A DNA stretch of 64,000 nt from Bemisia tabaci (lineage: Eukaryota > Arthropoda > Insecta > Hemiptera > Aleyrodidae). This document shows, one piece after another, positions 35,201 through 47,935 of the stretch. The notes below the pieces were generated by a model. The model searched no databases. It was not told the DNA's origin and worked only from the letters and a program-made list of their open reading frames with translations. The DNA is taken from the NCBI RefSeq assembly GCF_918797505.1, contig NC_092795.1, forward strand, positions 30,863,131 through 30,927,130, given 5' to 3'. Every line of letters starts with the position of its first letter. The first letter of the stretch is position 1. The translations under genes were made by a program, and so were the position numbers.

Positions 35201-37347
35201 AAAATTGTATTGTATGGCTAGAGATTTTAATAACTTTGTTTTTACATTTTTATTTTTGCTTTCTCATCTGTAATTCAAAAGTTTTTCTATCTTTTTCACC
35301 CTAAGAAACGTCATGCCGGAAGAATGACCTCTCCGTCATGTAAATCTTCAGAGATTTTTTAATGAGTTTCACAACGAATGCCAGTCAATTTTAAAATGAT
35401 GGAAAGAAATAGCCAATTTCGTCTCACTCTGTTTGGTACTTTCACAATCAAGAGATCATGATCTCCTCACCTAATTTTCTTATTTTAACTGGACAATTTT
35501 AAAATTTTAGAAGAGTTGCGATTGCAAAACCGTCGAAGCTCTACTAGTGACAATTTCTGCCAAAACAATCACTAATAGAATTCTGAACGCACATCAGCAA
35601 TTAGTAAAGGGATGTCAAATATCAGCAGGTATCCTTAGGGGATGAGACGCTCTTCTTCAAACAACTGAAAGCAGTGAATGGTAAGAAAGTCTTCTTCAAT
35701 GTCATGATTTCTTTTTTTCAGTTCACTATTGATTGTGTACGAAGGGTGTATGGAAAATTTAGCAAAACCAAGTCTGCTCCGCAATGAAACTAGTGATGAG
35801 GGCACTCGTGAGTCAGAGGTGGATGATGACAGCTCCCCTGTAAGGATAGACCTTGAGAAAGAAGTCAGTTCCGATCTTGAATCCTCAACCAATTTTATCC
35901 CGATTTCAGAAGAAACAATGGACGCCACTTCTTTAACAAGGTATGTGCATAGTCTTAAATAGCACCGAATTGATTGCATAATGTTTTCATGTATTCTTTT
36001 TCTGACATCAAATTTTTAGATCATCGCACAGGGAGTGACAAAGAAGGTAAAAAATTCCTAAAAGTAAGATGCAGCTTTCATTTGACGTCTGTTTGATCAC
36101 AAGTTATGCATTGCTTAATTGCTCAGTGATCAGATAGTCTCATGTGAACAATTAAAATTCGGGAGTTGTGCATTGCATAATGGTATTATCAATGTATGAT
36201 CCAATAGCCTCATTCAAACATTTTACATTGACATACTTTAGTCAGCATGGAGCCATAGAAATCTGTTTTGGCTGATAATGCAGGCATTTTTTTATGAATT
36301 TTTGTGGCTAGTGTTTGTTAGAGTATCTTTTAACACTTTATTTATATTATTATGAAATTTTTATCTTAGCAAGATTGCGTATTACATTTTATGCTTTAAT
36401 GTTGAATGAAACTGGCCATTAATTCAAAAGGCTTGCAAGTTGCAAAAGCAACATGAGTGGGAGAAAGAAGTACTTTGAAATGAAATGCAGTGTCACAGAT
36501 TAAAAGTCATTCAATATTGCAAAGTAAATGATTCATTGTTACCTCCTCATTACCAGAAAAGTGTTGTATTATTCGCTGATGGCCCTCTCGGAAGACAAAG
36601 CTTCCATCTTCAGAGCATTAAGTGTTTCTCTCCTAGAAGTTGCTTGTTGCGTTTTTTGAAAATAAAAATAGAAGGATAAAACTATATCTAAACTAATATA
36701 TTTAATGAGATAAAATGAAAATAAAGGAAAAAGACTAAAGCCGTGGATAAAACAAGCGTCATAACAAAATTCTCATCATTCAGTATTACAATACATAGTT
36801 GAAAGATTAGCTACCCATGGCTATTTGAGAGCATCTAACTTAATGATTCTTGAAAGTGGCAAAGAAGCTGTAATACTCAAAATTTCTTGATGTTTAACAA
36901 ATTTTGTCTTCTTTCAGTTCAAACTCTGCAGATAATTGGGGCGGAAGCTGCTCACCAATTTCGCCCATGATTGGAGAGTGTTCCTCATCAGATGATTTAT
37001 CAAGCTCATCAATGTCTACTTTCCAGCTGCTAACAAGTCAGACAAATTATCTTCGAAGAGGCCCTACACAGGACAGTGAAATGCTGCCACCATCTGTATC
37101 AGTGCCTAAACTGCAGAAATTGAATCCTAATTGCAATAACAACAAGGTTGTCAGTCATTCAAATCTATCCTCCAGTCTTGTGGAAGATCCATTAGTCGAT
37201 GTGAGAATAATAGATTTTGCGCACACCACCTTTAATAACTCCAAAAGGAGCAACTCATCAACAATTCATCAAGGACCTGACTATGGCTTCATTACCGGTG
37301 TTGACAGTCTCAGAAGATTACTCCTTGAAATTTTAGCTGAAGCGTAG
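23275..37347 (+). CDS. IP6K: Inositol hexakisphosphate kinase (8 coding exons, 501 aa)
   Basis: This kinase phosphorylates InsP6 to the pyrophosphate InsP7, a family role in energy and phosphate signalling in cytosol and nucleus. The coding exons are 23275-23427, 30086-30212, 31090-31201, 32069-32151, 32968-33143, 34672-34877, 35722-35940 and 36918-37347. All have GT/AG borders and matching phases, summing to 1,506 nt with TAG. Visible motifs are VGGHTRM and CKPL at the exon 2 start, the inositol-binding PxxxDxKxG signature PCILDLKMG (residues 173-181) followed by GTRQHGDD, the CSLLIVYEG strand (from 286), and the metal-binding IDFAH (457-461). The 501-residue length suits the family. ATG at 23275 is the first Met in frame after a TTG-led open stretch. 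Residues of exons 7-8 form a Ser-rich insert between SLL and IDF. Exon 1 (SSSSDSD) is low-complexity. Confidence 0.95.
23428..30085 (+). other. IP6K intron 1 (6.7 kb)
   Basis: This phase-0 intron has donor CAG|GTATGT and acceptor TTCCAG|GTTGG. It is AT-rich with poly-T tracts (24008-24029, 24736-24752, 29202-29220). I recognised no exon, RNA gene or full transposon inside it, and the short open frames have no coding features. Confidence 0.7.
30812..30966. mobile_element. Degraded palindromic MITE, GGCGGATCCAGCAA family, copy E, in IP6K intron 2
   Basis: GTTGGCAACATTGTTTTACC at the left and AGTGTTGTCGACTTGCTAG at the right are diverged arms. The core CCAAGAATCGATTGTTTAAC is shared with copies A and B. 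It lies between IP6K exons 2 and 3. Confidence 0.6.
32267..32411. mobile_element. Small palindromic MITE in IP6K intron 4
   Basis: The left end GCCTTGTCCACACAAGCGCA pairs with the right end GTGCGCTCATGTGGACAAAGC. The inner parts (AATTTGTACC / AATTTGCCC region) are weaker. There is no coding frame. Confidence 0.65.
32968..33143 (+). CDS. IP6K: IP6K catalytic exon with PxxxDxKxG signature
   Basis: Exon 5 of the kinase. It begins mid-codon (phase 1; TAT is completed across the junction to give YFLLLENI) and ends CAG|GTACTA. It encodes PCILDLKMG, the inositol-polyphosphate-kinase family signature whose Asp and Lys act in substrate handling. [13 protein letters not shown] and [14 protein letters not shown] follow, both closely matching vertebrate IP6Ks. 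Confidence 0.95.
33280..34205. mobile_element. Non-autonomous hAT-like transposon (926 bp) with perfect 8-bp TSD
   Basis: The ends CAGGGTTCCCAGATG and CATCTGGGAACCCTG are inverted repeats. GTTGAGTT lies immediately outside on both sides (33272-33279 and 34206-34213), a perfect 8-bp target duplication. An 8-bp duplication and CAGGG-type ends are characteristic of hAT elements. No transposase frame exists inside. The left part carries reiterated GTGCTGATTTTTG units. It lies in IP6K intron 5, downstream of the catalytic exon, in a position that leaves the splice sites intact. Confidence 0.88.
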
Positions 37348-40300
37348 ATTTTACTTCAATTTCTCCAAACCTTGGAGGTTTCATCTCTTATTTGGACGGC
37401 TGTGAGTCAGACAGAACTATCCGCTTATTATGTTTGAGCATGATTTCCTGTGTCATATTTTTACAATGAAAACTACAAAATATTCTCTTGAAATTTTCTC
37501 AGAGTTTCTCAAGTCATGTATAAAGTATTACTCAAAATTTCAAGTAATGATGAGGGTAAGTTTTCTTGTGGAAGAATTGGCCGCTGGAAAAAATTATGAA
37601 ACGTTAAATGCAGATAGCTTTACTTGACTGAGCACCATCCATATGTATCCCACAGGGGATTAAGTCAGAATTCCCTCTTTTCATTAATTTTTATTGATGA
37701 ATTTCCTGGTTTTTTTTTTTTTTTTCAATGCTGTCAGCTTCTTCTTTGACAGAATGCCATCATATTTTATTTTCATTATAATTTCCAGAGGTAAAAATGC
37801 TCCAAATATAGGGCATTGGAAGAGAAGGAGGTTAAGGTCCAAAGTTTCAAGGGGAAAATGGAGAAATTAAAAATTAAAAGAATTACATTCACATTGTTTA
37901 AAGTTCAAAGTTCAATGATGAATATGAAATTTTGGAATTTTAAATTCCAGACTTCAAAGGGTAGAACATCTTTATGAAGTCAAATTTTGCAATAGACCAC
38001 CACATATCTCTTAAAATTAACTTGGAAAAACAATAAAATATGAAGGAAGACAGTCTGAATTTCATCTTGTTATCTTTCCTAATGTCTATATTTGCTTCCT
38101 TCCCCTAGAAATATGGTCATGATCAATTTCCTTTTATGTAAACTTATTGATGCAGATGAAGAATTGTGTCTTATTTCGTAATTTTGGAACCTTTCCAAGA
38201 AACCATCCGACAAAATTTAAACGAAGCCTTCATGCTGCTCTCCCACATTAAAGTATTTAAACAGAACTTCCTCTATTTTTATGAATTATGACACTTTCCC
38301 TTTTCCCCTTATGGTCTGCTTTATTTGTATCGTCCTGTGGTATGATCAGATTGCAATATAATATTTTTTATGAATCCTATTCCAATGCCAAATGATATAG
38401 TTTTAGGTACTTTGTAATAACTCTTTTATTTTGTTATTTTTACTGTAATTTCTAACCCAGAGTTGGCATGAATCTTTGATGAAAAAAAAAACAAACAAAC
38501 AAAAGCTGTTCGATAAAGATCCTGCACTCAGTCTTCTAGTTTCCAGTGATTTCAAATTAGCTGTAAACTAGATGTAGTTGTTAAGCTAAGAGTAGCGGTT
38601 GCTATCAAAAACCGAAGTGAAGCTACGAAGTCATTCCGTAACTACATACTCTAAATGTTAGTGAAAGCTTTTTGTGTTTCAAGATCATAGCTTCAGGCCT
38701 TCGGTGGTCTAGGCAGTCCTATTTCTGGAGGTAGAAAGTTAAGTTGATTGCTTGAAAGAGAAACTTCAAGTTGAAATATCTGTTGCGGTATCAACGTACC
38801 TATTTTTTGTACCTGATGTGATGAGGTTTGATGATTTTTCTTAGACGACGATCATTTCAAGCTAACTTAGCTCATCTTCAGGTTGAAAACTATTTGCAAT
38901 CACACGCGATACTTGTAAAAAACGGGAAAAAAGGACTAAAGAAACATATTTGTATAACAGTCTTCAAGATTTCACCTAGAATTCCATGAATGTCTCCATC
39001 ATGATGAGTCAGGTGTTTGTGAAAGATGTTGTCCAGCCCAGTAACAAGTGCTAAGTGTGTTCCTAGGCAATATTAATGCTACCTATGGGTCTACCATTGA
39101 ACCAATTATGAAATACTCATTAACGGTGCAATAAAGAAGGAGCATTAGTCTTGCCACAATATCTGATAATTTTGATGGACCTTTGTGCAATTATGTAGAG
39201 AGTTTTTTGGGCGCTGGCTGATGTGTCTAAAAGAATTGCAAAAATGAAAGAACATTTCAAGAAAAATCTTCAAGCTATCAGGAGTCTAGGAAATATAATC
39301 AGAGGTAATAATAGATACATATGCTCTATGCATTTTTCAGATTGAGGTAGCTTTTTCAGGGGTCCAAAGACTCAACGGAATTAATTCCTCTGAAAAAAGA
39401 CTGCTTTTAAAATTAGAATCATTACTTGCTTGTTTGAACATCTTTTGTTGTCAGTTTATAGGATGGCCGGCTCATTGTGATCAGTTTAAAATTGCCAGGG
39501 AAAATGTAAACTGATGTACTGCATTAGGTGCAAAGACAAGACATCTGTTGTATTTGTGATTTTGCCTTACGGAAGCATACCTTGACTTGCCAAGGTAAAT
39601 TTTATGATCAATTTTCCTGAACTGGCTTGAAGTTATCCCATAAGTAACTACCAGCTGCACAAAATCATTGAGATACGTGTGCAGTAAATTTCAATTTTAT
39701 TTCATTTTGCTTTGAAAAATTCCAGCTTTTGGATTCTCATTTCCCAGACTTGACAAGCCTCAAAATTGCCAGAATAGAGACATACCTCTATAGAGACGGT
39801 GGTCATTAAAAAAAAATTCTGGTAAAAATACTGCAAAAGGGTTATGTGTATCACTTCCTCTCTATGTAAAATACCTATGAGCACTTCCATTAGGTAAGTA
39901 TCTCCTCATCTCTCCATCTCTTTTGAGATCAACAAAATTTGAGGACCCTCTCCTCCACAAACAATCATCTCTTCTTCTTTGTGTGTGTTCAAATTCAATA
40001 GTTTTGTGTGTCTTCAAATTCAATACTTTTGCTTGGCAAGATGAGGTTCGTTTTCCGATGGCTCAAAATTTTTATTTGTTTCCACCGTGACGGATTTGAT
40101 TTAAATTCAAGTTATCATTGCTTTTTTCTCTCTCTCTTTTTAATTTTTGATCTTGTTTTTGCTTGGTAAACTCAATGTAATTTATCGCCATTCCTTTCTT
40201 TTCCTTTACCTCTAGTTTAAACTCAAAGTTTCCCATATGTCTCCTTGTTTCTGTATGAATCCAACCACTCAATGTGGAAACTGATTTCAAGTAGCAATGT

Positions 40301-41487
40301 TCCTATAACTAGAGGCAACTAATTTGTTATTTTGAACTGCTGTTTAGTTAAATGTTTGAAAAAAATGTCGGTGAATCATTGTTAGTTTTTATATCTGGTA
40401 GCAATTTTTTCTGCAGATATTTGCGTAAACTATATGTCTGTTCCTCTCTCATTTATTTTTTATTTATTATTATTATTTTTTTACTGTTTCCCATCCGACC
40501 AGTTTCATTTATTTAATGCATCTATTTAATCATCAAGATATATTTTACTTTTTTTTAAGTATCTATTGTACGTTCAACCAAGACAATTGTCCTTTCCCCC
40601 CCCCCCCTCTTGTTTCTAAATCAAAATTTCTTATAAAACTTTATATCCATCCAAAAATTTTGCCCCAGCAAGCAAATCAAATTTTAAACAAAGTGACCTT
40701 AAAAAAGTCAAAAATCTACCTCTCAAAGATAATCTGAATTTGTGAGCTTTCTATCATTGCCAGCAAGATCTTGTCAATGCTTCAAGTTTTTTTTGTTCTT
40801 TTTTTTTCTTGCCGATGTATCATTTTTCTCATGTTTTTTTGAATAAACGTGTCAAAAAATTGAAAGCTTCACTAAAATTTTAGATTGAAAAAGTGTGTAA
40901 CCCCCCCCCCCTTCCCCCCTCCCCCTCGAATTTTCCTCTTTCCAAGAATAAAGAAGCTAACTTTGACAAGAGGTTACAGTAGTTTTGTTTTGGATGGAAG
41001 GTTTATTTTCAAGTTATTTAGTCCTCTTTAAAGTAATGGGATGTTTGTTCAAACATTCTTGACCATTCTGGAAAGAAACAAGAGAGGGAAAAATCAAAAG
41101 TTTATAACTAATATTTCATATGATCCTTTATTTCATGCATCTTCCCTCTAATGCTACTTGCCTCCCCTCGTTCATTTTTTCCTTTAAATATATCCGCAAT
41201 TTGTTCCAATCAAAGTGCATAAATTATTTTGAAATGTATATTTAATGAATTTCATAGATTCACTCTGAATCAACCTGCAATCTTGTATTCTGCCTAACGA
41301 TAATGATCTTTGAATTAATCAGCACACATCACTTAAATTGCAATTTATTTTTGAAATTTATTTGAATGGTTCATGTAAGTTTTCTATGTTTCTTCCCAAC
41401 TGTTTATTTTTGTGTCATCATTGTCCATCTTAGCCTGTCAAGTTTTCCTCTGCTGTCTGTAAAAGTCGTCAGAAAGTTTGACTGCCT
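37348..41487 (+). other. IP6K 3' untranslated / downstream region
   Basis: There is no further coding exon of IP6K after the TAG at 37347. Several AATAAA-type signals occur (for example near 38031 and 40843), but which one is used cannot be decided. C-runs are present near 40607 and 40900. I see no transposon structure. Confidence 0.5.
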
Positions 41488-41733
41488 ATGTTCGAAAATG
41501 AGTGCCTCAATGAAGTAGGCTCACCGCTGAATGATGAGCTGAACCTAGTTTCCAATGGACGCAGCAGCGTTCGTTCACTACAACAGCTTTTGAACTTGGT
41601 TTGGTTTTATGTGATCATTCCATATGCACTCAAGGTTTGGATGCATTGGTACGGATACCAACTAATGCGATGCAGACACGAAATTAGAAGAATTTTCAAC
41701 AGATTGCAAAACTATGCGTTGCATCAAATGTGA
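41488..41733 (+). CDS. Candidate small membrane protein, 81 aa, unrecognised
   Basis: An ATG-to-TGA frame encodes 81 residues. The N-terminus is acidic/polar (MFENECLNEVGSPLNDELN). It is followed by one hydrophobic segment at about residues 37-53 (LNLVWFYVIIPYALKVW), then a basic, aromatic tail (HWYGYQLMRCRHEIRRIF). Base composition and codon use look more balanced than in the AT-rich flanks, which favours a real small gene or the coding exon of one. A CAG just upstream (GTCGTCAG) might be a splice acceptor. It lies 4.1 kb downstream of IP6K on the same strand, so a shared transcript is possible. I do not recognise the family and assign no function. Confidence 0.5.
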   Translation: MFENECLNEVGSPLNDELNLVSNGRSSVRSLQQLLNLVWFYVIIPYALKVWMHWYGYQLMRCRHEIRRIFNRLQNYALHQM

Positions 41734-44700
41734 GCCATCTTGACCATTAGAAACCAGCCTTTAGAATTCTAGTTAGACTTTTGTAATGTATTTTGAATTA
41801 GCTTCAAAACATGAGCGTAGGTTTCTCATGAGTACCTGCCCATCATTTATCTCGAAATCTCCCATTATTTTCCATGCTGAGAGGATGAGGTTTCAATTTT
41901 TTTTTATAATGTACATATATATTTTTCTTCTTTGAAAAAAAATTGGAATTCTCATTCTCTTTTCCTACCTCACAAAATGCAGGTTTGGTAGAGTAAAAAA
42001 TATAAAAGCCCTAAAGCAGGACTCATTGAGCTGCGCCTCCAAAAAATTGTATGATTTTCTTGGCTGCAAAGCATGTATTTATGTAATTTTCGTGAACAAT
42101 TTTGTGATATTTGTGGGTTTTTTTACAGTGTATATCTTTTTCGTATTATTTGAAATCTTCTAATTCGTACCTTCATGTTCTCTGCTTTTTAGAATAAGCC
42201 TTAATTTTAGACTCTTTCTTTTCTGAATTTTCTCAGAAAATCAAGAAAGGACTGTATAAGCTGTTCAGCATTTAACACTCTTCCTTGACGTTTCTTTCCA
42301 TTGAAATCTCTTGTCATTAATTTTAGCTCAGCAAAATTTTAAAAATTACTCATTGCTTTCCTCAATTTTAATTTCAAAGACTGAGTTCTGGAAAGTTCAA
42401 GATCTTACCTTCTCAATATGCTTGATGTCCAAAATGAAATCTCGCAACAAAGAAGAATACTTTTTTATTGGTTTTTTGTTTAAAAGTTTTCCTCAGAATA
42501 TACATTAGGCCTCTAGTCTATTTTTTCAGGTGTTAAGGATTGAATTGTTCATGCGTAGTATCATTTTAATAGAATCGTTGAAAAGTCTACACTTTTAAAA
42601 TACTGAGCACATAGGAAAATCAGCTATACCGAATTTGAGATATTAATTATATTAAAATACTGCTGCCCAAATTTCTCTTCTTACAAGCAATCTCCCATAA
42701 ATTTTATCCTCCGCAGTTTAGTCATTTCAATAACTAGGTATCGAATGGAAATTTTACTTGAGCGATTCAGTTTGTCAAAAAAATTTACTGTTCTTAAATT
42801 CCAGTTTACTCATCAGCTGAAGTTTTCTCTCGAAGCTCTCCTCTCATTACGGGGAGACTGCAAATTTAGTTGTTATTAATTTTTTTTTTAAAAAACCACA
42901 AGTTGCAGACGTTCGATCTGAAGGTCTTAAATTTACCATTAGAATTAACAGACAAGTATTGTAGCTCAACCATCATTGATAGAAGATTTCAGAGTTCAAT
43001 TCCACTCGATGGTTTGATTTATCTGAACCCCAACCAATTTTGTACTCTAAATAAGAAACTGTGACCCAGTGCAGCTAAAAGTCGTACAATCGTCCATTTT
43101 ATTTTTTTTTGAGGAGTTGCTTCTGGTGGCAATTGTATTTCCTGCTTTCTCTCTCTCTCTTATAGATTCTCGATGTTTTTATTCATAAAATTGATTTAAT
43201 GGTTGAATTTGAGAATGCTGCATCATGGTGGTAGCCTGTTATTTTGATGTAATCACACGAGGCACTTCTGTGACTCCTGTTATCATCAAATAGGCTAAAG
43301 TTGCCACCGTCATAATTGAACTCCTTTTTATTGATTTTTTTTTGGTCATTGTAACTGTTGCGATCCCCCATAGTATTTTGCCCTGTTCGTAGTATGATTT
43401 CATCAACAGATTTTATCTCTGTTAATTTTTACAGATATTTAAACACGTTGAGCATTTACCCTTCATTTTGTCAAGTGTATGTTGTTACATCTTTCAAAAT
43501 AATTGTTAATCCTGTAGTTTAAGGTAAGGTTTAGTTTTAAGGAAAAGTGTACTACTTATTGATTTCTATTTTTCCCCTCCTGTTTTTCTAATAAAAAGTT
43601 TCATTCAAATTTTTTCATTTTTTCTCATTTCAATGCTCCAAATTCTAACCTTTCTGATCCAGGTTTTCAAGATTTTATAACCAATAATTTATCCCATTAT
43701 CAAAAACAGACTAGCTGAATGGGCTCAGACATTTATTCCTCTGCCTCGACAGATTGTTACTTCCTGAATGATGTTATTATAAACTTCTCGTCAGTATTCA
43801 AACTATACATGGGATTAAATGGATAAAATAAAAAGACATCTAAAAAGGAATTATGTTCATACAACAAGCAACAACCTGATTCAATTTTAGCGGAGGTTAA
43901 AATAAGAGCCCTTCGTAATTCATGAGGATAATTCTAAAGAATTTTTGTGAATGTTTCTTGTAGATTCTCCATAAAAATATAATTGACAAGAATGATTTTT
44001 GAGAGCTTGATGTGTAGAAAAAAAAAAAAAAAAAACTATATCAAGGACTCCAAAGACCATTTATCATTAAGGGAATTAGAGGACGACCCTACATCTCAAA
44101 TGCAGTGTTTCAAAATTGTTGCTTTTATTTCAATTTTCAAAAAAAAAAAACTAACAAATACTTTGGCATTACACTTTTAGAGAATATTTTTAGACAAGCA
44201 AGGAAGAGCCATATAGGTACTTGAATGTTCCTTAATTTTTCATGAAATTCAATTTGATTGGTTTTTCTTTATATGTATAAGTAAAAAGTTCAGTGTGTTC
44301 CTGACCATTATACAAAATGTTGAAGTTTTACCACGCTCATCGACTAATGTCGCAATTTAGGCTTAACAACATTGTAAAAATTTTATAACGTGATCTCAAT
44401 AGTGAGATGAAAATGGGTCATTGTATGAAATATAAAGCCTTCTTCCTTTGAAAATGCTTGAGGAAGAGTTCGAGGTAGTATGAAAAAACCAAACAATTGC
44501 TTTGTGGGCTATTTTGAAGGGAGCAACTTTTATCAGCAGCCATTGCAAATTGATAATTGAAATATTCAAAAAAAAGTTGAGATTATTCACACTTTCACCT
44601 TTGACTTCTATCGAACTAGAAATTGGCAGTGTTTTATAATTCTTAATTCCTTTTTTTTACAGCTTAGCCAGAGATTTTAAAGAGTGTTAACTTGTGAATT

Positions 44701-47700
44701 AAACATTTTTTAGAAACTGAAGAATTTTATTTTCAAAAAAGTTGGTTGCTAGGCTCTCCGAGAAAAATCTGAGCATCAAAAGCTCAGAACTCAATTTTTA
44801 GCTTTAGCTTCACAGCATCCGAAACCATCCCATTTCAGCTTCTTTTAACTTCTAAACTTACTTCAAATAATATGATGGCCAAAGTGCAATACAATATATC
44901 TCCATTGCGGCAATTCAAAACTTCCTCTCCTACTCAACTTTTTTGAAGAGAAGCAAGTCAACTTCATAGCTTGAAATTCTGATGACAGAGAGGGAAAATC
45001 AAGAAAGTTTTCAAGGAATTAAATTCACTAGCCTCCTAAAAAAAAAAAAAAGTGTGAGAGGAGGTCTGAAAAGTCGCAGACGGAGCTACATGATTTCGTA
45101 TTCTGGTGGCCATCGAATGTTTTATTCGAATTCTTAAAAGTATCATACAGCACCATTAGACTCAATTTTATAATACTACAGATGTGTAGTTAAAGACAAA
45201 AATTCGAATTTGTGATCTAATGTTAAATTCTGGTTTTCTTTAGGAAGGAATAGAAAAACTTCACACACTTAAAAAAAGAACAGGACTTTGCTAGGGTGAG
45301 TTTTAAAAATTCTTGATTGTTGCAGAATCCTCCAACTTGACTGATAAATGATCTACTTCCGCATGATCATTCATCTTACCAGCAAAAGTTATACAGAAGA
45401 TGATGGTAGAAAAACGATCTCTCAAGGTTCTTCAGTAATTAAGATTTTTCAAAATCAATGGTGTAAGCACAGTCTCAGTTAATCTTAATCTAAACGGAGA
45501 AAGACATTTGCTTCTTTCATACAATAAAGTTATAGAAAAAGTTAAACACAAGAAAAGGATACAAAAAGGTAATCAATATACATCGCTGAAAAAGGGTATT
45601 ATGGATAAAAAATTCTAGACCATGCATTTTGAGAGCCTTCACGCAGAACGTAAATGGTACAGTTGGACTACACTTTGCAAGAAGGAATGACAATTTCTGA
45701 CTCATCCGTAAAAAACACATATGTCCACAGGGAAACTAATGATACATATGCTGTACCTAGACTGAGACAGAAATTGTAGTTCTGCATTGCAAAATGTTGT
45801 CCGGTTACAAATCATGCCCAAAAACACGAGCTCAGCTCATGCTTGGGGTTTTGTGAGGTAATTAGAGCTAGGGATTGTTAAGTGCATTCACACATCTTGA
45901 TCATCTTTGATCAACGGCTTGACACCAAATAAAATGATGAATGTGCTCTCTTTCTCGAAAAATAAAAATAATGGTCCAAACAAGTCACTCCATGACGTTT
46001 GCAGGAACACGATTGAAATGTCCATTCTCAAAAAGACTTGGGTGCCAGAAATAAAAATACAATAAAAACAGGAAATTTGTAAATATCAACCCGTTTTAGA
46101 TTATAGATAAAATAATAATGTGATTGATTAATTCATCGTTTTGATATTTTAGAGCTCTAAAATTTAGAACTGATTAATTAAAACGGTTATTACTGTTTTC
46201 CTTGTACTTTCATTCCTGCCAATTAAGTCTGTATGAGAATGACCGATTCAACTGAAACATAGGTCAATTCTGATTTTGAGTCTCTGAGACGAGCATAAAC
46301 ATGACAGATACAAAACAACATTATCTCCTAAATGCTCCCACTAACACTGTGAAATTTGTCCACATAAGAGAATCAAGTATCAGGGCTTGTAAGGAATCCA
46401 AGTTTACTGCAAACCAGACAATTTTTTATTTAAGGTCATCTTATGAAGAATCAAGAAGTTTAAACAAACGAAGCTGTCCCTTGGATGATTGAGGCCCTTT
46501 CAAAAACCAACTACATGATGCGAGTAAAACATTAGGAGCTGGTGAGAATAAGTGACCTCATGCTTTAGCTGATCATATGATTCAACGTTTGATACAGAAA
46601 AATGCATAGGTGTAAATGCACTTAACAAGTACGGAGAAAACATATTTCCTTTCACAAGACTACAGGAAAAAATCTGTAAATTGAATTGCATAACCTCATG
46701 CACCAATTTGAATGGCAGTAAGAGTATTTACAAATTTGAGCTGAAAGGAATAATCGCATTACTAACGTCATTTTGAAACAGTGGACAACAGTCATGAGTG
46801 CGAAACAAAGGATTTGAAGTTTGCAGGTATAAATGCACTGTTTTGCATCACTCCAACAAGTGTAATTCTGTCCGTGCAAGTTTACATGGCTGGCTGCACA
46901 TTCCAGTTTGGCATAAACATGTACCTGCAGTTTCATAGTGAAAAACGCTGAGAGCTTCCAGTGAGTAAGATAAAATTTATAGTACTAGTTAGATTACAGA
47001 ATAACAAGTATCGAATGAGATCTTATGCACAAGAATAAATTCTTAATACTGTAAAATAATTACGACCATTTTCCAAAAATTGTATAAAAATGTTGGCAGT
47101 AGTAATTGATTGACACAGTGAAGTATGTATTCTAACTATTATGAAAATAGCCAAAAAATTAAAAGCTGGCTTTGCATGATCACAACGGAGAGATAATATG
47201 TTTAATACTTGTGATCAGAGGTTGAACCCATTGATATTCCAAAAAGGCATTAATAATAACAACATCAATTAAAGTCACTCATTAGAGTTAAAAAAGAGAA
47301 TTAAATTATCAGAAATGAATAACATTAAAATTGAATTTCACGACAGTTCAGAGTTCCTGAAATACAGACTGCTAAATCCTTCTGTATTTCGTGCACCGTC
47401 GACATAGAAAGCACCAAGGAAGAAAATGTACAAGATAATTGGAAAAACAGTTAAAAGGACAACTGGTGATAGAATCACACTTTGAACTGTTACACCAACA
47501 CGGCTCGATTAAGATGATTCAATTTATGTTTAACCTCTCTCGATTTATACCATCCGACTTAGATCGACTTAGACTGCTTGGTGAAGTCCAAACTGACAAC
47601 ATTTTGAAAAAAGGAATTTACTATTGCTGGCTCATTCGAGAAACGATAAAAGTTCCATCAGTTTCCCTCTGCAGATAAGTGCTTCTACGTATTAGCCAAA

Positions 47701-47935
47701 AACAGTGTTTCCGAATAGTAAAATGTAATTCAAATCCGAGTCTGCGGATTCGTAACAATAACTAAAAAAATCTCATCTCTGAGTTATTAATTTACGTCAG
47801 CCAGACTTCTAGAATGATGTATACAAATGGAACACTTCAAAAATGATAGAAAATGATTGACATAAATTCTACTTGTAGGCCTCTGCTCAGTAGGCGTTGA
47901 TAGGTCAGTTACTGACCTTAGTTTCGGCTTGATAC
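41734..47935. other. Convergent intergenic interval / 3' regions
   Basis: This AT-rich sequence lies between the small frame and the ANKIB1 stop codon. No coding exon or transposon was recognised on either strand. Part of the right end presumably holds the ANKIB1 3' UTR (minus strand); a minus-strand AATAAA occurs near 46425 but its use is unproven. There is a poly-A tract at about 44018-44035. Confidence 0.45.
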
